Positions 26,622-34,825 of a stretch of DNA of 64,000 nt are shown here, piece after piece (position 1 is the first letter of the stretch; each line of letters begins with the position of its first letter). The stretch lies in NCBI RefSeq assembly GCF_030269325.1, contig NZ_BSTD01000003.1, positions 310,001 to 374,000 on the forward strand, in the 5' to 3' direction. The position numbers and the translations under genes were made by a program. The notes beneath the pieces were generated by a model. The model had not been told where the DNA came from and ran no database searches. It worked only from the letters and a program-made list of their open reading frames with translations. The DNA comes from Amycolatopsis sp. NBRC 101858. GTDB lineage: Bacteria > Actinomycetota > Actinomycetes > Mycobacteriales > Pseudonocardiaceae.

Positions 26622-26707
26622 GCCTACGAGGCCCAGGTTGCCGAGGCGGGATCTCCGGCACCGACGCCGCGAAAAAGTACTCTCCGCGCAAGAAGACCGC
26701 CGCCTGA
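26622..26707 (+). pseudogene. Lsr2-like 3' end remnant
   Basis: AAYEAQVAEAGSPAPTPRK, then after a one-base shift KKYSPRKKTAA and a stop, looks like the Lys/Arg/Ala tail of Lsr2 (compare AYDAAQAEEAEP and RKRAPRKKVAAARK at 217-627). The sequence just after the stop also echoes that downstream of lsr2. Only the tail is present, so the call is tentative. Confidence 0.45.
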
Positions 26708-26754
26708 CGCTGTCCACGATGGCCAGTAGATCACTGAGGAGACAAACCGCAAAT

Positions 26755-26820
26755 CTGCAGCTCACGACCCCTTCGAGCCCGTGAGGTTGCTGCGTGAACC
26801 GCGCCGGGGGCACAGCCAGC
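26755..26820. repeat. 66-base repeat B, partner of 15764-15829
   Basis: Same orientation and length as copy A. On the minus strand it reads CAPGAVHAATSRARRGRELQ, like the end of the recombinase remnant. It follows the Lsr2-like fragment by 47 bases. Confidence 0.6.
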
Positions 26821-27240
26821 CATCGTGTGGCCCAGGCCACTCCCCTCGTCGGCCGGATGGCACCCACGCCTCACCTCCCCGCCGGGCTTCTCCTCTTCAC
26901 TCGAGCTGTCAACGACCCCCTGTCCGTCCACTTCGGACCTGGTTGCCGAATCGCTTCCGGGCGGGCTTTCGACTCGTCTTGGGGCAAGATCACCGGACCG
27001 AGGGGCTGCACATGCAGACGCATCTGCTGTGTACCCACAGTACCTGTGACTGCTGCATCGAGGTGAGGATTCCTGCCGCCGTACCCAAAGACGGCGGTCC
27101 ATACGAGTGGATTCCTGATACAGACAGGAAATTGCGTGTTGAACCACCTCCTTCCCTTCCCCGCACGGCGATTTCCCCTTGGCTCGCCTGACGAGTAACG
27201 ATGGCCGGGTCCGTTTCACCGATCTCGAGGAGTGATGACG
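26821..27240. other. Gene-poor stretch before the polysaccharide locus
   Basis: 420 bases with no gene I can support; open frames on both strands lack family features. GAGGAG at 27227-27232 belongs to the secreted-protein gene that follows. Confidence 0.4.
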
Positions 27241-27702
27241 ATGAACCCGCGGAACCGCGCGATCGCCGCGACGATGGTGGCCGTGGCGCTGTGCGTTGCC
27301 GGGGCCGAAGGGGCCTCCGCCGCTTCCAGCCCGGCTGTCACCTCGGCTTCGCACACCAAGGCCGCCGTGCAGCAGATCCGGGAGAACCTCGCTCGGGCCG
27401 CGCATGCCGGTGATGTGCGGCTCGCGCAGCGTCAGCTTTCGCGGCTGAGTGCCGAGCTCACGTCGATCGAGTCCGTTCGGTCGGCCACCCCGGCGCTCGC
27501 CGAAGCGAAGCAGCAGACGGCCGCCGCGCGGGATGCCGTCTCCGCGCTGCCCAGCGGGCTGCCCACGCCGGGGGCGCTCACCGCCGCGCTGCAGGGGCTG
27601 CTGGCCAGCCTCTCCGCGCTGGTCAGCGGGCTGCTCGGCGGGACGTCGGTCCCGGGCCTGCCCGCCCTGCCGACGCTGCCCACCCTGCCGACCGTCGGCT
27701 GA
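27241..27702 (+). CDS. Small secreted Ala/Leu/Pro-rich protein, unknown function
   Basis: 153 residues. The signal peptide (about 1-30, IAATMVAVALCVAGA then ASAA) is followed by a helical segment (35-95) and a hydrophobic stretch ALQGLLASLSALVSGLLGG. The C-terminus is Pro/Leu-rich (LPALPTLPTLPTV), resembling wall-spanning or surface-exposed tails. The ATG at 27241 has GAGGAG 8 bases before it; ATG 27235 is too close. A strong hairpin lies just after the stop. No family is recognised. Confidence 0.75.
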   Translation: MNPRNRAIAATMVAVALCVAGAEGASAASSPAVTSASHTKAAVQQIRENLARAAHAGDVRLAQRQLSRLSAELTSIESVRSATPALAEAKQQTAAARDAVSALPSGLPTPGALTAALQGLLASLSALVSGLLGGTSVPGLPALPTLPTLPTVG

Positions 27703-27711
27703 CGACGGTCC

Positions 27712-27752
27712 GGGTGCCGCGGCCGGAGGATGCCCCGCCGGCCGCGGCACCC
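27712..27752 (+). terminator. Strong hairpin after the small secreted gene
   Basis: Arms GGGTGCCGCGGCCGG and CCGGCCGCGGCACCC are exact complements of 15 bases with an 11-base loop, 9 bases after the stop at 27702. There is no T-run, as is usual for actinomycete terminators. It would also separate expression of the GH43-like gene at 27773. Confidence 0.75.
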
Positions 27753-27772
27753 CCCTGCCCTGAGGAGAACCC

Positions 27773-28696
27773 GTGCACCGCCTACGCGTTCCGGCGCTGC
27801 TCTGCGCCCTGCTCGCCCTGCTCCCCGGGACGGCCCAGGCCGCCTCCGCGCCGCAGCAGCTGCTCGCCCAGGACTTCCCCGATCCCTCCGTCGTCCCGGC
27901 CGCCGGCGGCTACCTCGCCTTCGCGACCACCAGCCCGGCCGGCACCGTGCCGATGGCCGCCGCCAGTACTGCACCCGGCCCGTGGAAAGTCATCCGCAAC
28001 GCACTCGCGAACCCACCGGCCTGGGCCGTCCCCGACACCCAGATCTGGGCGCCCGACGTCTCGCGCCGCGCGGACGGCACCTGGCTGATGTACTTCTCGG
28101 CCACCTCGGCCGAACGCAAGGTGATGTGCGTGGGCGCCGCCGTCGCCGACGACGTCCGCGGCCCCTACCGGCCCACCGGTGACCGGCCGCTCGTCTGCCC
28201 GCCCCAGGACGGCAGCGACATCGACCCGCAGGGCTTCACCGATGCCGACGGCACCCGCTACCTGCTCTACAAGAGCCTCCACGGCAACGGCCCGCCCTCG
28301 ACCCTGTGGCTGCAGCAGGTCGACCCGACCGGGCTCGTGCCCACCGGCGGCCGCAAACCGCTGCTGCGCGTGGATTCCCCGGCCGAGAAAGGGGTCATCG
28401 AGGCGCCCTTCCTGGTGAAGACCGGCGGCGGCTACACCCTGCTCTACTCGGCGGGAACCTACACCGACGAGAGCTACCACACCGCGTACGCCACCGCGTC
28501 CACGATAACCGGTCCGTACCGCAAAGCCGGCACGCTGCTCACCACGAGCGGGCTCGGCGGCGCGGTCGACGGACCCGGGGGCGCGGCCGTCGCGGACGGT
28601 CGCGTCTACTTCCACGGCTGGCTGCCCGGCCGCACGGCCCGCGCGCTCTACTCGCTGCCGATCCGGTTCGAGGGCACGAAACCCGTGCTCGGCTGA
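27773..28696 (+). CDS. Secreted glycoside hydrolase family 43-like protein
   Basis: 307 residues with a signal peptide (1-24, ending AQAAS). The five-bladed propeller hallmarks of GH43 are visible: Asp37 in DFPDPSVV as base, Asp151 in DIDPQGF as pKa modulator, and Glu210 in GVIEAPFL as acid; WAPDV at 92-96 also fits. Family members release arabinose or xylose side chains. Next to the polysaccharide locus it could trim the polymer. The GTG start follows GAGGAG. Its last 49 bases overlap the convergent methyltransferase. Confidence 0.87.
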   Translation: MHRLRVPALLCALLALLPGTAQAASAPQQLLAQDFPDPSVVPAAGGYLAFATTSPAGTVPMAAASTAPGPWKVIRNALANPPAWAVPDTQIWAPDVSRRADGTWLMYFSATSAERKVMCVGAAVADDVRGPYRPTGDRPLVCPPQDGSDIDPQGFTDADGTRYLLYKSLHGNGPPSTLWLQQVDPTGLVPTGGRKPLLRVDSPAEKGVIEAPFLVKTGGGYTLLYSAGTYTDESYHTAYATASTITGPYRKAGTLLTTSGLGGAVDGPGGAAVADGRVYFHGWLPGRTARALYSLPIRFEGTKPVLG

Positions 28697-29502
28697 GCGT
28701 GCGCCCCGGTCGCCACGAGGCCGAACGTCGTCGGCGGCCCGAACCGCTCCCCCAGCCACTGCAGCGGACCCGCCTGCGTCGACCAGTACCGGTCCACCCG
28801 GACGCCGGAAAACCTTTCCCGCAAAAGCTTTTCCAACGCCTCTTCGTCGACCCCGAGCCGGACGACGTGGTATTCGACCGTGTCACCGGGGAGGTCGTCG
28901 TCGTAGGCACCGCGGAGCCGGCGGGACAACGACGCCAGCCCGCGGGCGCGGTCGGGACGGCCGAGCCGCCACGTCAGGTAGGCGCCGCGGTCGACCAGGC
29001 GCGACACCCGGCCGCGCCGCGGGTACCACAGCGGGTCCTGGTAGCTGACGAACGCACCACCCGGCGCGACCTGGCTGACGTACTGGCCCACGGCGGCCAG
29101 GTAGTCCGGGATGTGGTGCAGCACCGACAGGCACAGCACGACGTCGAACGTGCCGAGCGACGCCGCCGCCGTGCCGTCGGGATCGTGCCGCACGTGCACG
29201 GCCGGGTTGTGCCGGAACCGGTCCGCGAGCCGGGTCGCGCTGTCCTGGCTCAGCTCCGTGATCCAGACCTCGGCGCCGAGCGCCGCGACGTGGTCGGTGA
29301 ACGTGCCGTGCCCGGCGCCGACTTCCAGCACCCGGCAGTGGCCCCAGCGGGCGAGCACGTCCCGCACCACGTCGCGGCAGGTCCCGACGACCCGCTGGTG
29401 CAGGGCGCGGTGCCGCAGGTGCGGCGAGCCCGCGGTGTAGTCGAACCCGGCGTGGTGGACCACACTTTGGTGGCGGGCCACGGGTTCCGGGATGCTGGTC
29501 AC
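28648..29502 (-). CDS. Class I SAM-dependent methyltransferase
   Basis: 284 residues. Motif I VLEVGAGHG near residue 58, acidic end of strand 2 in WITELS, and a post-I LCLSVLHHIPDY block give a standard SAM fold. AAGGAG precedes the GTG start at 29502, making this start clear; the longer frame to 30513 is spurious. It sits at the edge of the polysaccharide locus, so sugar or lipid methylation is plausible, but the substrate is unknown. It is divergent from the acyltransferase at 29545 (42 bases). Confidence 0.83.
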   Translation of the reverse strand: MTSIPEPVARHQSVVHHAGFDYTAGSPHLRHRALHQRVVGTCRDVVRDVLARWGHCRVLEVGAGHGTFTDHVAALGAEVWITELSQDSATRLADRFRHNPAVHVRHDPDGTAAASLGTFDVVLCLSVLHHIPDYLAAVGQYVSQVAPGGAFVSYQDPLWYPRRGRVSRLVDRGAYLTWRLGRPDRARGLASLSRRLRGAYDDDLPGDTVEYHVVRLGVDEEALEKLLRERFSGVRVDRYWSTQAGPLQWLGERFGPPTTFGLVATGAHAQPSTGFVPSNRIGSE

Positions 29503-29544
29503 GGCGCTGCTCCTTATTCTCGGGGGCGATGCGGAGGAGGTCCG

Positions 29545-30093
29545 GTGGGCGCGTTCCGGGTGGTATGGGCCGCCGATCTGGCCGCGGCCGCGGGCAAGCC
29601 GGTGCGGTCGCCGGTGCGGGCGCTGTGGCTGCTGCTGGCCAAGCCCGGGGTGCTCGCCGTCTTCCTGTTGCGGGTGCAGGAAGTCCTTCACGCGCACCGG
29701 ATCCTGCACCCGGCCGCGCACCTCGTGCGCTCGCTCGCCCACGTGCTGACCGGCGCCGACTTCGTGCCCGGCTGCCGGATCGGCCCCGGGCTGCGGCTCG
29801 AGCACCCCGGCGGGGTCGTGTTCGGCGCGGGCGCGGTGCTCGGGCCGGACGGGTTTGTGTGCCAGCGCGTGACGCTCGGGGAACGCCTCGGCGAGCGCGG
29901 CGGGCACGCCTACCCCGTGGTCGGCGCCGGTGTCTTCCTCGGCGCCGGCGTGACGGTGCTGGGCGGGGTGCGCATCGGCGACGGCGCGCGCGTCGGGGCC
30001 GGCGCCGTGGTGCTCGACGACGTCCCGGCCGGCGCGCTCGCCGTCGGGGTGCCGGCTCATCCGGTTCCCGCGAAGCGGAACAGCGAGTTGTAG
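29545..30093 (+). CDS. Serine O-acetyltransferase-like hexapeptide acyltransferase
   Basis: 182 residues. A helical N-terminus (1-65) precedes left-handed beta-helix repeats (GADFVPGCRIGPGLRLEHPG, then VGAGVFLGAGVTVLGGVRIG), closing with GVPAHPVPAK. This is the CysE/serine-acetyltransferase type; in polysaccharide loci such proteins acetylate sugars. GGAGGAGG at 29533-29540 fixes the GTG start. Its last 37 bases overlap the convergent FkbM gene. An in-frame reading back to 28306 is not needed. Confidence 0.83.
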   Translation: MGAFRVVWAADLAAAAGKPVRSPVRALWLLLAKPGVLAVFLLRVQEVLHAHRILHPAAHLVRSLAHVLTGADFVPGCRIGPGLRLEHPGGVVFGAGAVLGPDGFVCQRVTLGERLGERGGHAYPVVGAGVFLGAGVTVLGGVRIGDGARVGAGAVVLDDVPAGALAVGVPAHPVPAKRNSEL

Positions 30094-30890
30094 GGCAGCA
30101 GGCCGGCGCGCTCCCGGCGCCGGTAACCCCACGGCGTCAGCACGGCTTCGACGGCGGCCACCGCCGCCGCACCCGGGGTTTCGACCAGCAGCACCGGGTG
30201 GTCCCGGTGCAGCACGTGCTCCGCGCCGCGCAGAACGTCCGGTTCCGCGCCTTCGACGTCGACCTTGACCGCGTCCACCCGGGGCCGCCCGGCCCGGTCC
30301 CACTCGGCGTCCACAGTGGTCACCGGGCAGACGACGGACGGGCCGCCACCCACGGCCCGGTGAGCGAACGCATCGTCCACTGTGGACGTGAAGGAGGCTT
30401 CGCCGCCGACGTGACCGGCCGCGGCCCGCACGACGCGGACGTTGGCCCGGCCGGCGCGGCGGACGTTGGCGGCCAGCCGGTCCGCGGTCGCGGGCAGGGG
30501 TTCGAACGCCCACACCTCCCCCGCCGGCCGATGCGTCGCCACCATCAGCGTGAACCAGCCGATGTTCGCGCCGACGTCGAGGAACAGCCCACCTGGCCGG
30601 ACGGCGTCGGCGACCGCCTCGACCTCGCCGTGTTCGTAGCCGGCGGCGATCACCGAAGCGCGGGCGAGCGCGCCCGCCGGGTCCAGCTCGACGTCGACCC
30701 CGGGCGCGAGGTGCGCACGCACCCGCGGCAACGGGCCCGCCGGCAGCAGCCGGTCGAGCGCCTTGAGCACCGGCACCCGCACCCGGCCGCCGGTGAGCCG
30801 CGCGTGGCAGCTCGCGAGCCCGAGCGCGGCCCGGGTCCGGAGCGACCCGGCGCCCGGCCCCACTTCCAGCCGCGGCCGCGGGACCGTCAC
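30057..30890 (-). CDS. FkbM-family methyltransferase, copy 1
   Basis: 277 residues. Motif I LFLDVGANIGWFTLMVA (about 109-125) with WAFEPLP as the second strand, and the FkbM block DAVKVDVEGAEPDVLRGAEH near 215-235. FkbM enzymes O-methylate sugars or polyketides. The GTG overlaps the stop of copy 2 (GTGA), so the two are coupled. The N-terminal 70 residues differ from copy 2, hinting at different acceptor sugars. Confidence 0.88.
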   Translation of the reverse strand: MTVPRPRLEVGPGAGSLRTRAALGLASCHARLTGGRVRVPVLKALDRLLPAGPLPRVRAHLAPGVDVELDPAGALARASVIAAGYEHGEVEAVADAVRPGGLFLDVGANIGWFTLMVATHRPAGEVWAFEPLPATADRLAANVRRAGRANVRVVRAAAGHVGGEASFTSTVDDAFAHRAVGGGPSVVCPVTTVDAEWDRAGRPRVDAVKVDVEGAEPDVLRGAEHVLHRDHPVLLVETPGAAAVAAVEAVLTPWGYRRRERAGLLPYNSLFRFAGTG

Positions 30891-31633
30891 CCCGGGACCA
30901 GGTCTCGCCGGACGAAGATGCCGTCGCACTGGAGCATCCGGCCGGTGCGCGCGTCGCGGAAGCCGGGTTCGAGCGACCAGACGGCGAACCCGCGGTCGTC
31001 GAGGTGACGCACGATCTCCTCCATCAGCGGCTGCGCGCCGTACAGCGGCACCAGCGAGAGCTCGGCCTGCACCACGGAGAGCGACGGCAGCGTCTTTTCC
31101 GCGCCCGCCAGCACTTCGGCTTCGTAGCCCTGGACGTCCATCTTCAGCAGCACCGGTTCGGTGACCTCGCCGCCGAGCAGGTCGTCCACGGTGGTCATCG
31201 GGACTTCCTCGTGGCCGACGCACCGGGAGTCCGGCGCGGCGTCGACGTGCGCGGGCAGCATGTCCAGCACCGAGGAGGAATAGGAGTTCCCGGCCACGTG
31301 CACGGTCACCCGGCCGGTCTCGCGGCCGAGTGCGGTCCGGACGGTGTTCCAGGCGGCGTCTTCGGTCGCGGCCGCGTGCAGCTTGCCGAACGGCACGGCC
31401 AGCGGCTCGCACGAGAGGATCCGGCCGTCGTACCCGGCGCTGCGCAGCAACCGCGCGTACTGGCCGCTGTTGGCGCCGACGTCCACGACGGACCGCACGC
31501 CGAGTGCGTCGCACAACCGCACCAGGCGGCGGGCGAACGGGTCGCGGGACACCTCGAAGCCGAAGCGGTTGACGGTGCGCTTGAGCAGCGCGCGCATCGG
31601 CGGCGGCACCAGCCGGGCGAGGTCCTGCGGCAT
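30887..31633 (-). CDS. FkbM-family methyltransferase, copy 2
   Basis: 248 residues. VVDVGANSGQYARLLR is motif I, SCEPLA the second strand, and LLKMDVQGYEAEVLAGAE the FkbM signature. It ends with a C-terminal extension that contains DGIFVRRD. First gene of a coupled pair with copy 1; divergent from the flippase at 31713. Likely methylates a sugar of the surface polymer. Confidence 0.9.
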   Translation of the reverse strand: MPQDLARLVPPPMRALLKRTVNRFGFEVSRDPFARRLVRLCDALGVRSVVDVGANSGQYARLLRSAGYDGRILSCEPLAVPFGKLHAAATEDAAWNTVRTALGRETGRVTVHVAGNSYSSSVLDMLPAHVDAAPDSRCVGHEEVPMTTVDDLLGGEVTEPVLLKMDVQGYEAEVLAGAEKTLPSLSVVQAELSLVPLYGAQPLMEEIVRHLDDRGFAVWSLEPGFRDARTGRMLQCDGIFVRRDLVPG

Positions 31634-31712
31634 CCTGTTTCCCGTCCTTCGATCCGGCGAATGTCGTTGTCCCGTCTCGAAACCTCCTTCGATTCTGGGC
31701 AGAATCGCGGAC

Positions 31713-32927
31713 GTGGCGCAGCGCCGGACGGCCAGGACAACCCTTTCGGGTCACGGCTTCCGGGCCGTGCTCTCGGCCGCGCTGCGCGTCGGCGGCGGGC
31801 AGCTGGTGGCCCAGGCCCTGACCGGGATCCAGCTGCTGGTGCTGGCCCGGCACACCGGCACGGCCGCGTTCGGCACGGCGGCCGCCTGGTACGGCGTGGC
31901 TTCGGCACTGGTGCCGTTGTGCGACTTCGGCGCGTCGGCCCGGTTGCTGCGCGACGGCGGACGTCTCGGCGGGCCGCCACCGGGAGCCGGGCGGCTGCTC
32001 GTCGTGCGCAAGAGCGCGGTGCTGGCGGGGCCCGCCGCGGTCGTGCTGGTGGTTTCCGCCGTGCTCGGCCTGCCGGTCCTGTTGCTCGGACTCGCGGTGG
32101 CTTACGGCGTCACGCGGGCGGCCCTGCTGGTCGTGCAGGCGGACTGGCAGCTGCGGGGACGCGCCGGGGTCGCGGCCGGCGTGGCCGCCGGAGAACGGCT
32201 GGTCGCGCTGGCAGCCGGCCTGTCCCTGACGGCGGCCGGCGTCCCCGCGGCGGTCGCGCTGCTCGGCGGGCTCCTGGCCGGGACCGCGGCGATGCTCGTC
32301 CGGCGGGCGCCGTTCGAGCCGGGCCCGGCGGCCGGCCCGATCCGGTACGGCCTGCGGTTCGCCGGCGCCGGGGTCGCGGGAAACCTGGCCCTGCTCGACA
32401 CGGTGGTCGTGTCGGCGGTGGCCGGGCCGGTGCAGGCCGGGTACTACGCGCTGGGGGCGCGGCTGCTCGGGCCGCTGCTGGTCCTGGTGACGGCGGCGGG
32501 GACCGCGGTGCTGCCGGCACTGGCCACCGGCGCTCCGGCGGCGTCGCGGGTGGTGCGGCTGATCGGAGTGACGTCCGCGGTGGCGTCGGCGGTGGTGTTC
32601 CTCGCCGCCGGCCGGCTGGTGCCGCTGGTGGCCGGGCCGGGGTTCGCGGGGGCGGTCCCGGCGGTGCGGTGGTACCTCGCGGCGCTGGTGTGCGTGGTGG
32701 CCGCGCAGCTGCTGGTGTTGCTGCGGCAGGCTCGCGGAGACGAGGTGGCGATGAGCGTCCTGCTGCCGGTGGGCGTGGCGACGGGACTGGGCGCGATCGC
32801 CGTGGGAGCGCACGCGGGCGGGGCGGCGGGAGCGGCGGCCGGTTATGCGGCGGCTTGTGTCGTGGTGCTCGGGGTGCTGGCCCGGCGCCACTTCGGCCGC
32901 CGCTCAAGGTCACCGGGCGGCCACTGA
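31713..32927 (+). CDS. Polysaccharide flippase-like membrane protein (Wzx)
   Basis: About 404 residues with 10-12 hydrophobic segments and few charged residues, in the layout of Wzx/MATE-type lipid-linked oligosaccharide flippases (for example GGGQLVAQALTGIQLLVLAR and GYYALGARLLGPLLV). GTG 31713 (VAQRRTARTTL) is the most likely start, though its ribosome site is weak; ATG or TTG codons further up are possible. The 3' end overlaps the polymerase by 18 bases. Assignment rests on topology and locus. Confidence 0.78.
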   Translation: MAQRRTARTTLSGHGFRAVLSAALRVGGGQLVAQALTGIQLLVLARHTGTAAFGTAAAWYGVASALVPLCDFGASARLLRDGGRLGGPPPGAGRLLVVRKSAVLAGPAAVVLVVSAVLGLPVLLLGLAVAYGVTRAALLVVQADWQLRGRAGVAAGVAAGERLVALAAGLSLTAAGVPAAVALLGGLLAGTAAMLVRRAPFEPGPAAGPIRYGLRFAGAGVAGNLALLDTVVVSAVAGPVQAGYYALGARLLGPLLVLVTAAGTAVLPALATGAPAASRVVRLIGVTSAVASAVVFLAAGRLVPLVAGPGFAGAVPAVRWYLAALVCVVAAQLLVLLRQARGDEVAMSVLLPVGVATGLGAIAVGAHAGGAAGAAAGYAAACVVVLGVLARRHFGRRSRSPGGH

Positions 32928-34172
32928 CACCTCCACCGGTTCCGCCACCGGCTCCGGCGGTTCCTCCCGCCGTGACACCGACGTCAGCGCCAAGGCCAAC
33001 GCCAGCGCCAGGTGTCCCCGGGTCGTGTCCCCCAGTGGGGAGAACCACACGTGCCAGAACGCCACCAGCAGCACGTACACCTCCGCCACCCCGCCGCGGC
33101 GCAGGGCCCGCGTGAGGCCCCGGGCCAGCAGCACCAGCGCCAGCAGCCAGAACGGCAGCGCCCCGATGCCCGCCGTCGCCCACGCTCCCAGCAGGATCGA
33201 GTGCAGGTACAGCTCGGGCGGCTGCACCAGCGTCAGCCGGTCGTAGCCGTAGACCGGGTAGTGGTGGGACTCCAGCCAGTCCAGCGCCGTCGCCTTGACC
33301 TCCGGGGGCACCACCGCCCCCGGGCCCCAGCCGAGCACCGGGCTCGCCGCGATGCCGCCGAGCAGGAACACCGCGTCCTTGCGCCCGCCCACCAGCAGCC
33401 CGAAATCGCCTTCCTGGAACCGGACCTTCTGCTGCTGCGCCGCCCCCAGCTCACCCTCGTTCGCCAGCGTCACGTACGCCTGCTGCAGCACCAGCGCCCC
33501 GATCGCGACGGCGACGGCGAGCGCGACCACCCGGGCGCGGCCCCGGCGGCGGCCACCCAGCGGGGCGAGCACCGCCGCCAGCCCGGCTGCCACCGTCAGC
33601 ACGGCCAGGCTGCGCGACCCCGTGACCAGGTGCCCGGCCGCCAGCAGGAACAGCAGGACCGGGACGGCGTAGCGGCGGGTGCGGGGCCGGAGCCGTTCCG
33701 CGGCCAGCAGCACCAGCAGCGTCACGGCCTGGCCCGCGCCGAACTTCCACGGATCGAGGGCCGCCACCGTCGGCGGCGTGACCAGCAGCCCGGCCAGCTG
33801 GCCCCACGCGAACCCGAGCAGCACCCGGCGGCGCAGCGCCGCCGGGTCGGCGTCCGGAGACCGCAACACCAGGCACAGCAAGCCGATCGTGACGACCAGC
33901 GTCCCCAGCGACGCGAACGCCCGCAGCACCTCCCCACCCGGTGCGGGCCGCAGCAGCGTGCTCACGGTCAACCCGGCGAGCCACAGCAGGCCCGTCCCCA
34001 GCACCGCCGGTCCGCGCCGCGCCTTGAGCAGCGCGAACAGGCACGGCGGGGCCAGCACCAGCGCGGCGAGCTCGGTCAGCGAGAGCCGGCCGCCCAGCGG
34101 CAGGTACAACCACAGCCCCAGACCGGCGACCAGCGGCGGCAGGAGCCCCGCGCGGGTCAGCGGCCGATCCAC
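32910..34172 (-). CDS. O-antigen polymerase/ligase-like protein (Wzy)
   Basis: 420 residues and 10 or more hydrophobic segments, with a large outside loop (QQKVRFQEGDFGLLVGGRKD to WLESHHYPVYGYDRL) containing GWGPGAVV and LHSILLGAWAT, features of WaaL/Wzy-type proteins that polymerise or ligate lipid-linked repeats. The GTG start overlaps the upstream acyltransferase by 16 bases. Last gene of a coupled run that begins with gmd. Confidence 0.82.
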   Translation of the reverse strand: MDRPLTRAGLLPPLVAGLGLWLYLPLGGRLSLTELAALVLAPPCLFALLKARRGPAVLGTGLLWLAGLTVSTLLRPAPGGEVLRAFASLGTLVVTIGLLCLVLRSPDADPAALRRRVLLGFAWGQLAGLLVTPPTVAALDPWKFGAGQAVTLLVLLAAERLRPRTRRYAVPVLLFLLAAGHLVTGSRSLAVLTVAAGLAAVLAPLGGRRRGRARVVALAVAVAIGALVLQQAYVTLANEGELGAAQQQKVRFQEGDFGLLVGGRKDAVFLLGGIAASPVLGWGPGAVVPPEVKATALDWLESHHYPVYGYDRLTLVQPPELYLHSILLGAWATAGIGALPFWLLALVLLARGLTRALRRGGVAEVYVLLVAFWHVWFSPLGDTTRGHLALALALALTSVSRREEPPEPVAEPVEVSVAAR

Positions 34173-34825
34173 GCGCGCGTCCGGTGGAAGTAGGCGCCGT
34201 CGATCTCGCGGATCGCCTTGGCCGGCACCCCGCCGAACAGGGTGTTCGGCTCGTACTCCCGGTTCAGCGCCGTGACGCTGCCCGCCGCCAATACCGCCCG
34301 CCGGGTTAGCCGCGTCCCCGCCATCACCACGCAGTTGGTGCTGACGAAGGCGTCTTCGGCGAGGCGGACCGCGACCGTCGTCTGCCGGCCCGTCTCGAGG
34401 TCGACGCTGTGCGAGAGCACCGTGCTGCGGACGCCGCCGATCGTCGCGAACGGCGCGAGCACGACCCCGCCCGAGACGTCGACGTAGTGGCGGTTGGTCA
34501 CTACCGCGTGGTCGCCCAGCCGCAGCGCGCCGTGGTCGCCGTCGCTGACGTCGCGCAGCGTCGGCGCGGTGGAGATCCAGTTGAACTGGCCGATGATGAC
34601 GTCTTCGCCGACGTCGAGCACGCGCAACCCGCGGAACGTGTTGCCGGAGCCGAGCACGGTCCCGGACCCGATCCGCACCGCCGTCGCGCCGCGGAACAGG
34701 CAGATCCCGATCCGGGCCGTCGGTGCGACGTCGTGGCCGAGCAGCCGCAGCACCCGGTTCTTGCCGCGGCCGGGCGGCAGCAGCCACGCGGCCGTGCGGG
34801 CCAGGCTCTTCAGCTGGTCGAACAC
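34157..34825 (-). CDS. Hexapeptide acyltransferase (WcaF/colanic acid acetyltransferase-like)
   Basis: 222 residues. Left-handed beta-helix repeats run from about 40 to 205 (RIGSGTVLGSGNTF, DVIIGQFNWIS, then VVLAPFATIGGVRS and GGVPAKAIREIDGAY). It should acetylate a sugar of the polymer using acetyl-CoA. GTG 34825 lies inside the end of the GT2 gene (16-base overlap), which signals coupling. The long N-terminal reading to 35359 is antisense-free but clearly overlaps GT2 and is rejected. Confidence 0.83.
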   Translation of the reverse strand: MFDQLKSLARTAAWLLPPGRGKNRVLRLLGHDVAPTARIGICLFRGATAVRIGSGTVLGSGNTFRGLRVLDVGEDVIIGQFNWISTAPTLRDVSDGDHGALRLGDHAVVTNRHYVDVSGGVVLAPFATIGGVRSTVLSHSVDLETGRQTTVAVRLAEDAFVSTNCVVMAGTRLTRRAVLAAGSVTALNREYEPNTLFGGVPAKAIREIDGAYFHRTRAWIGR

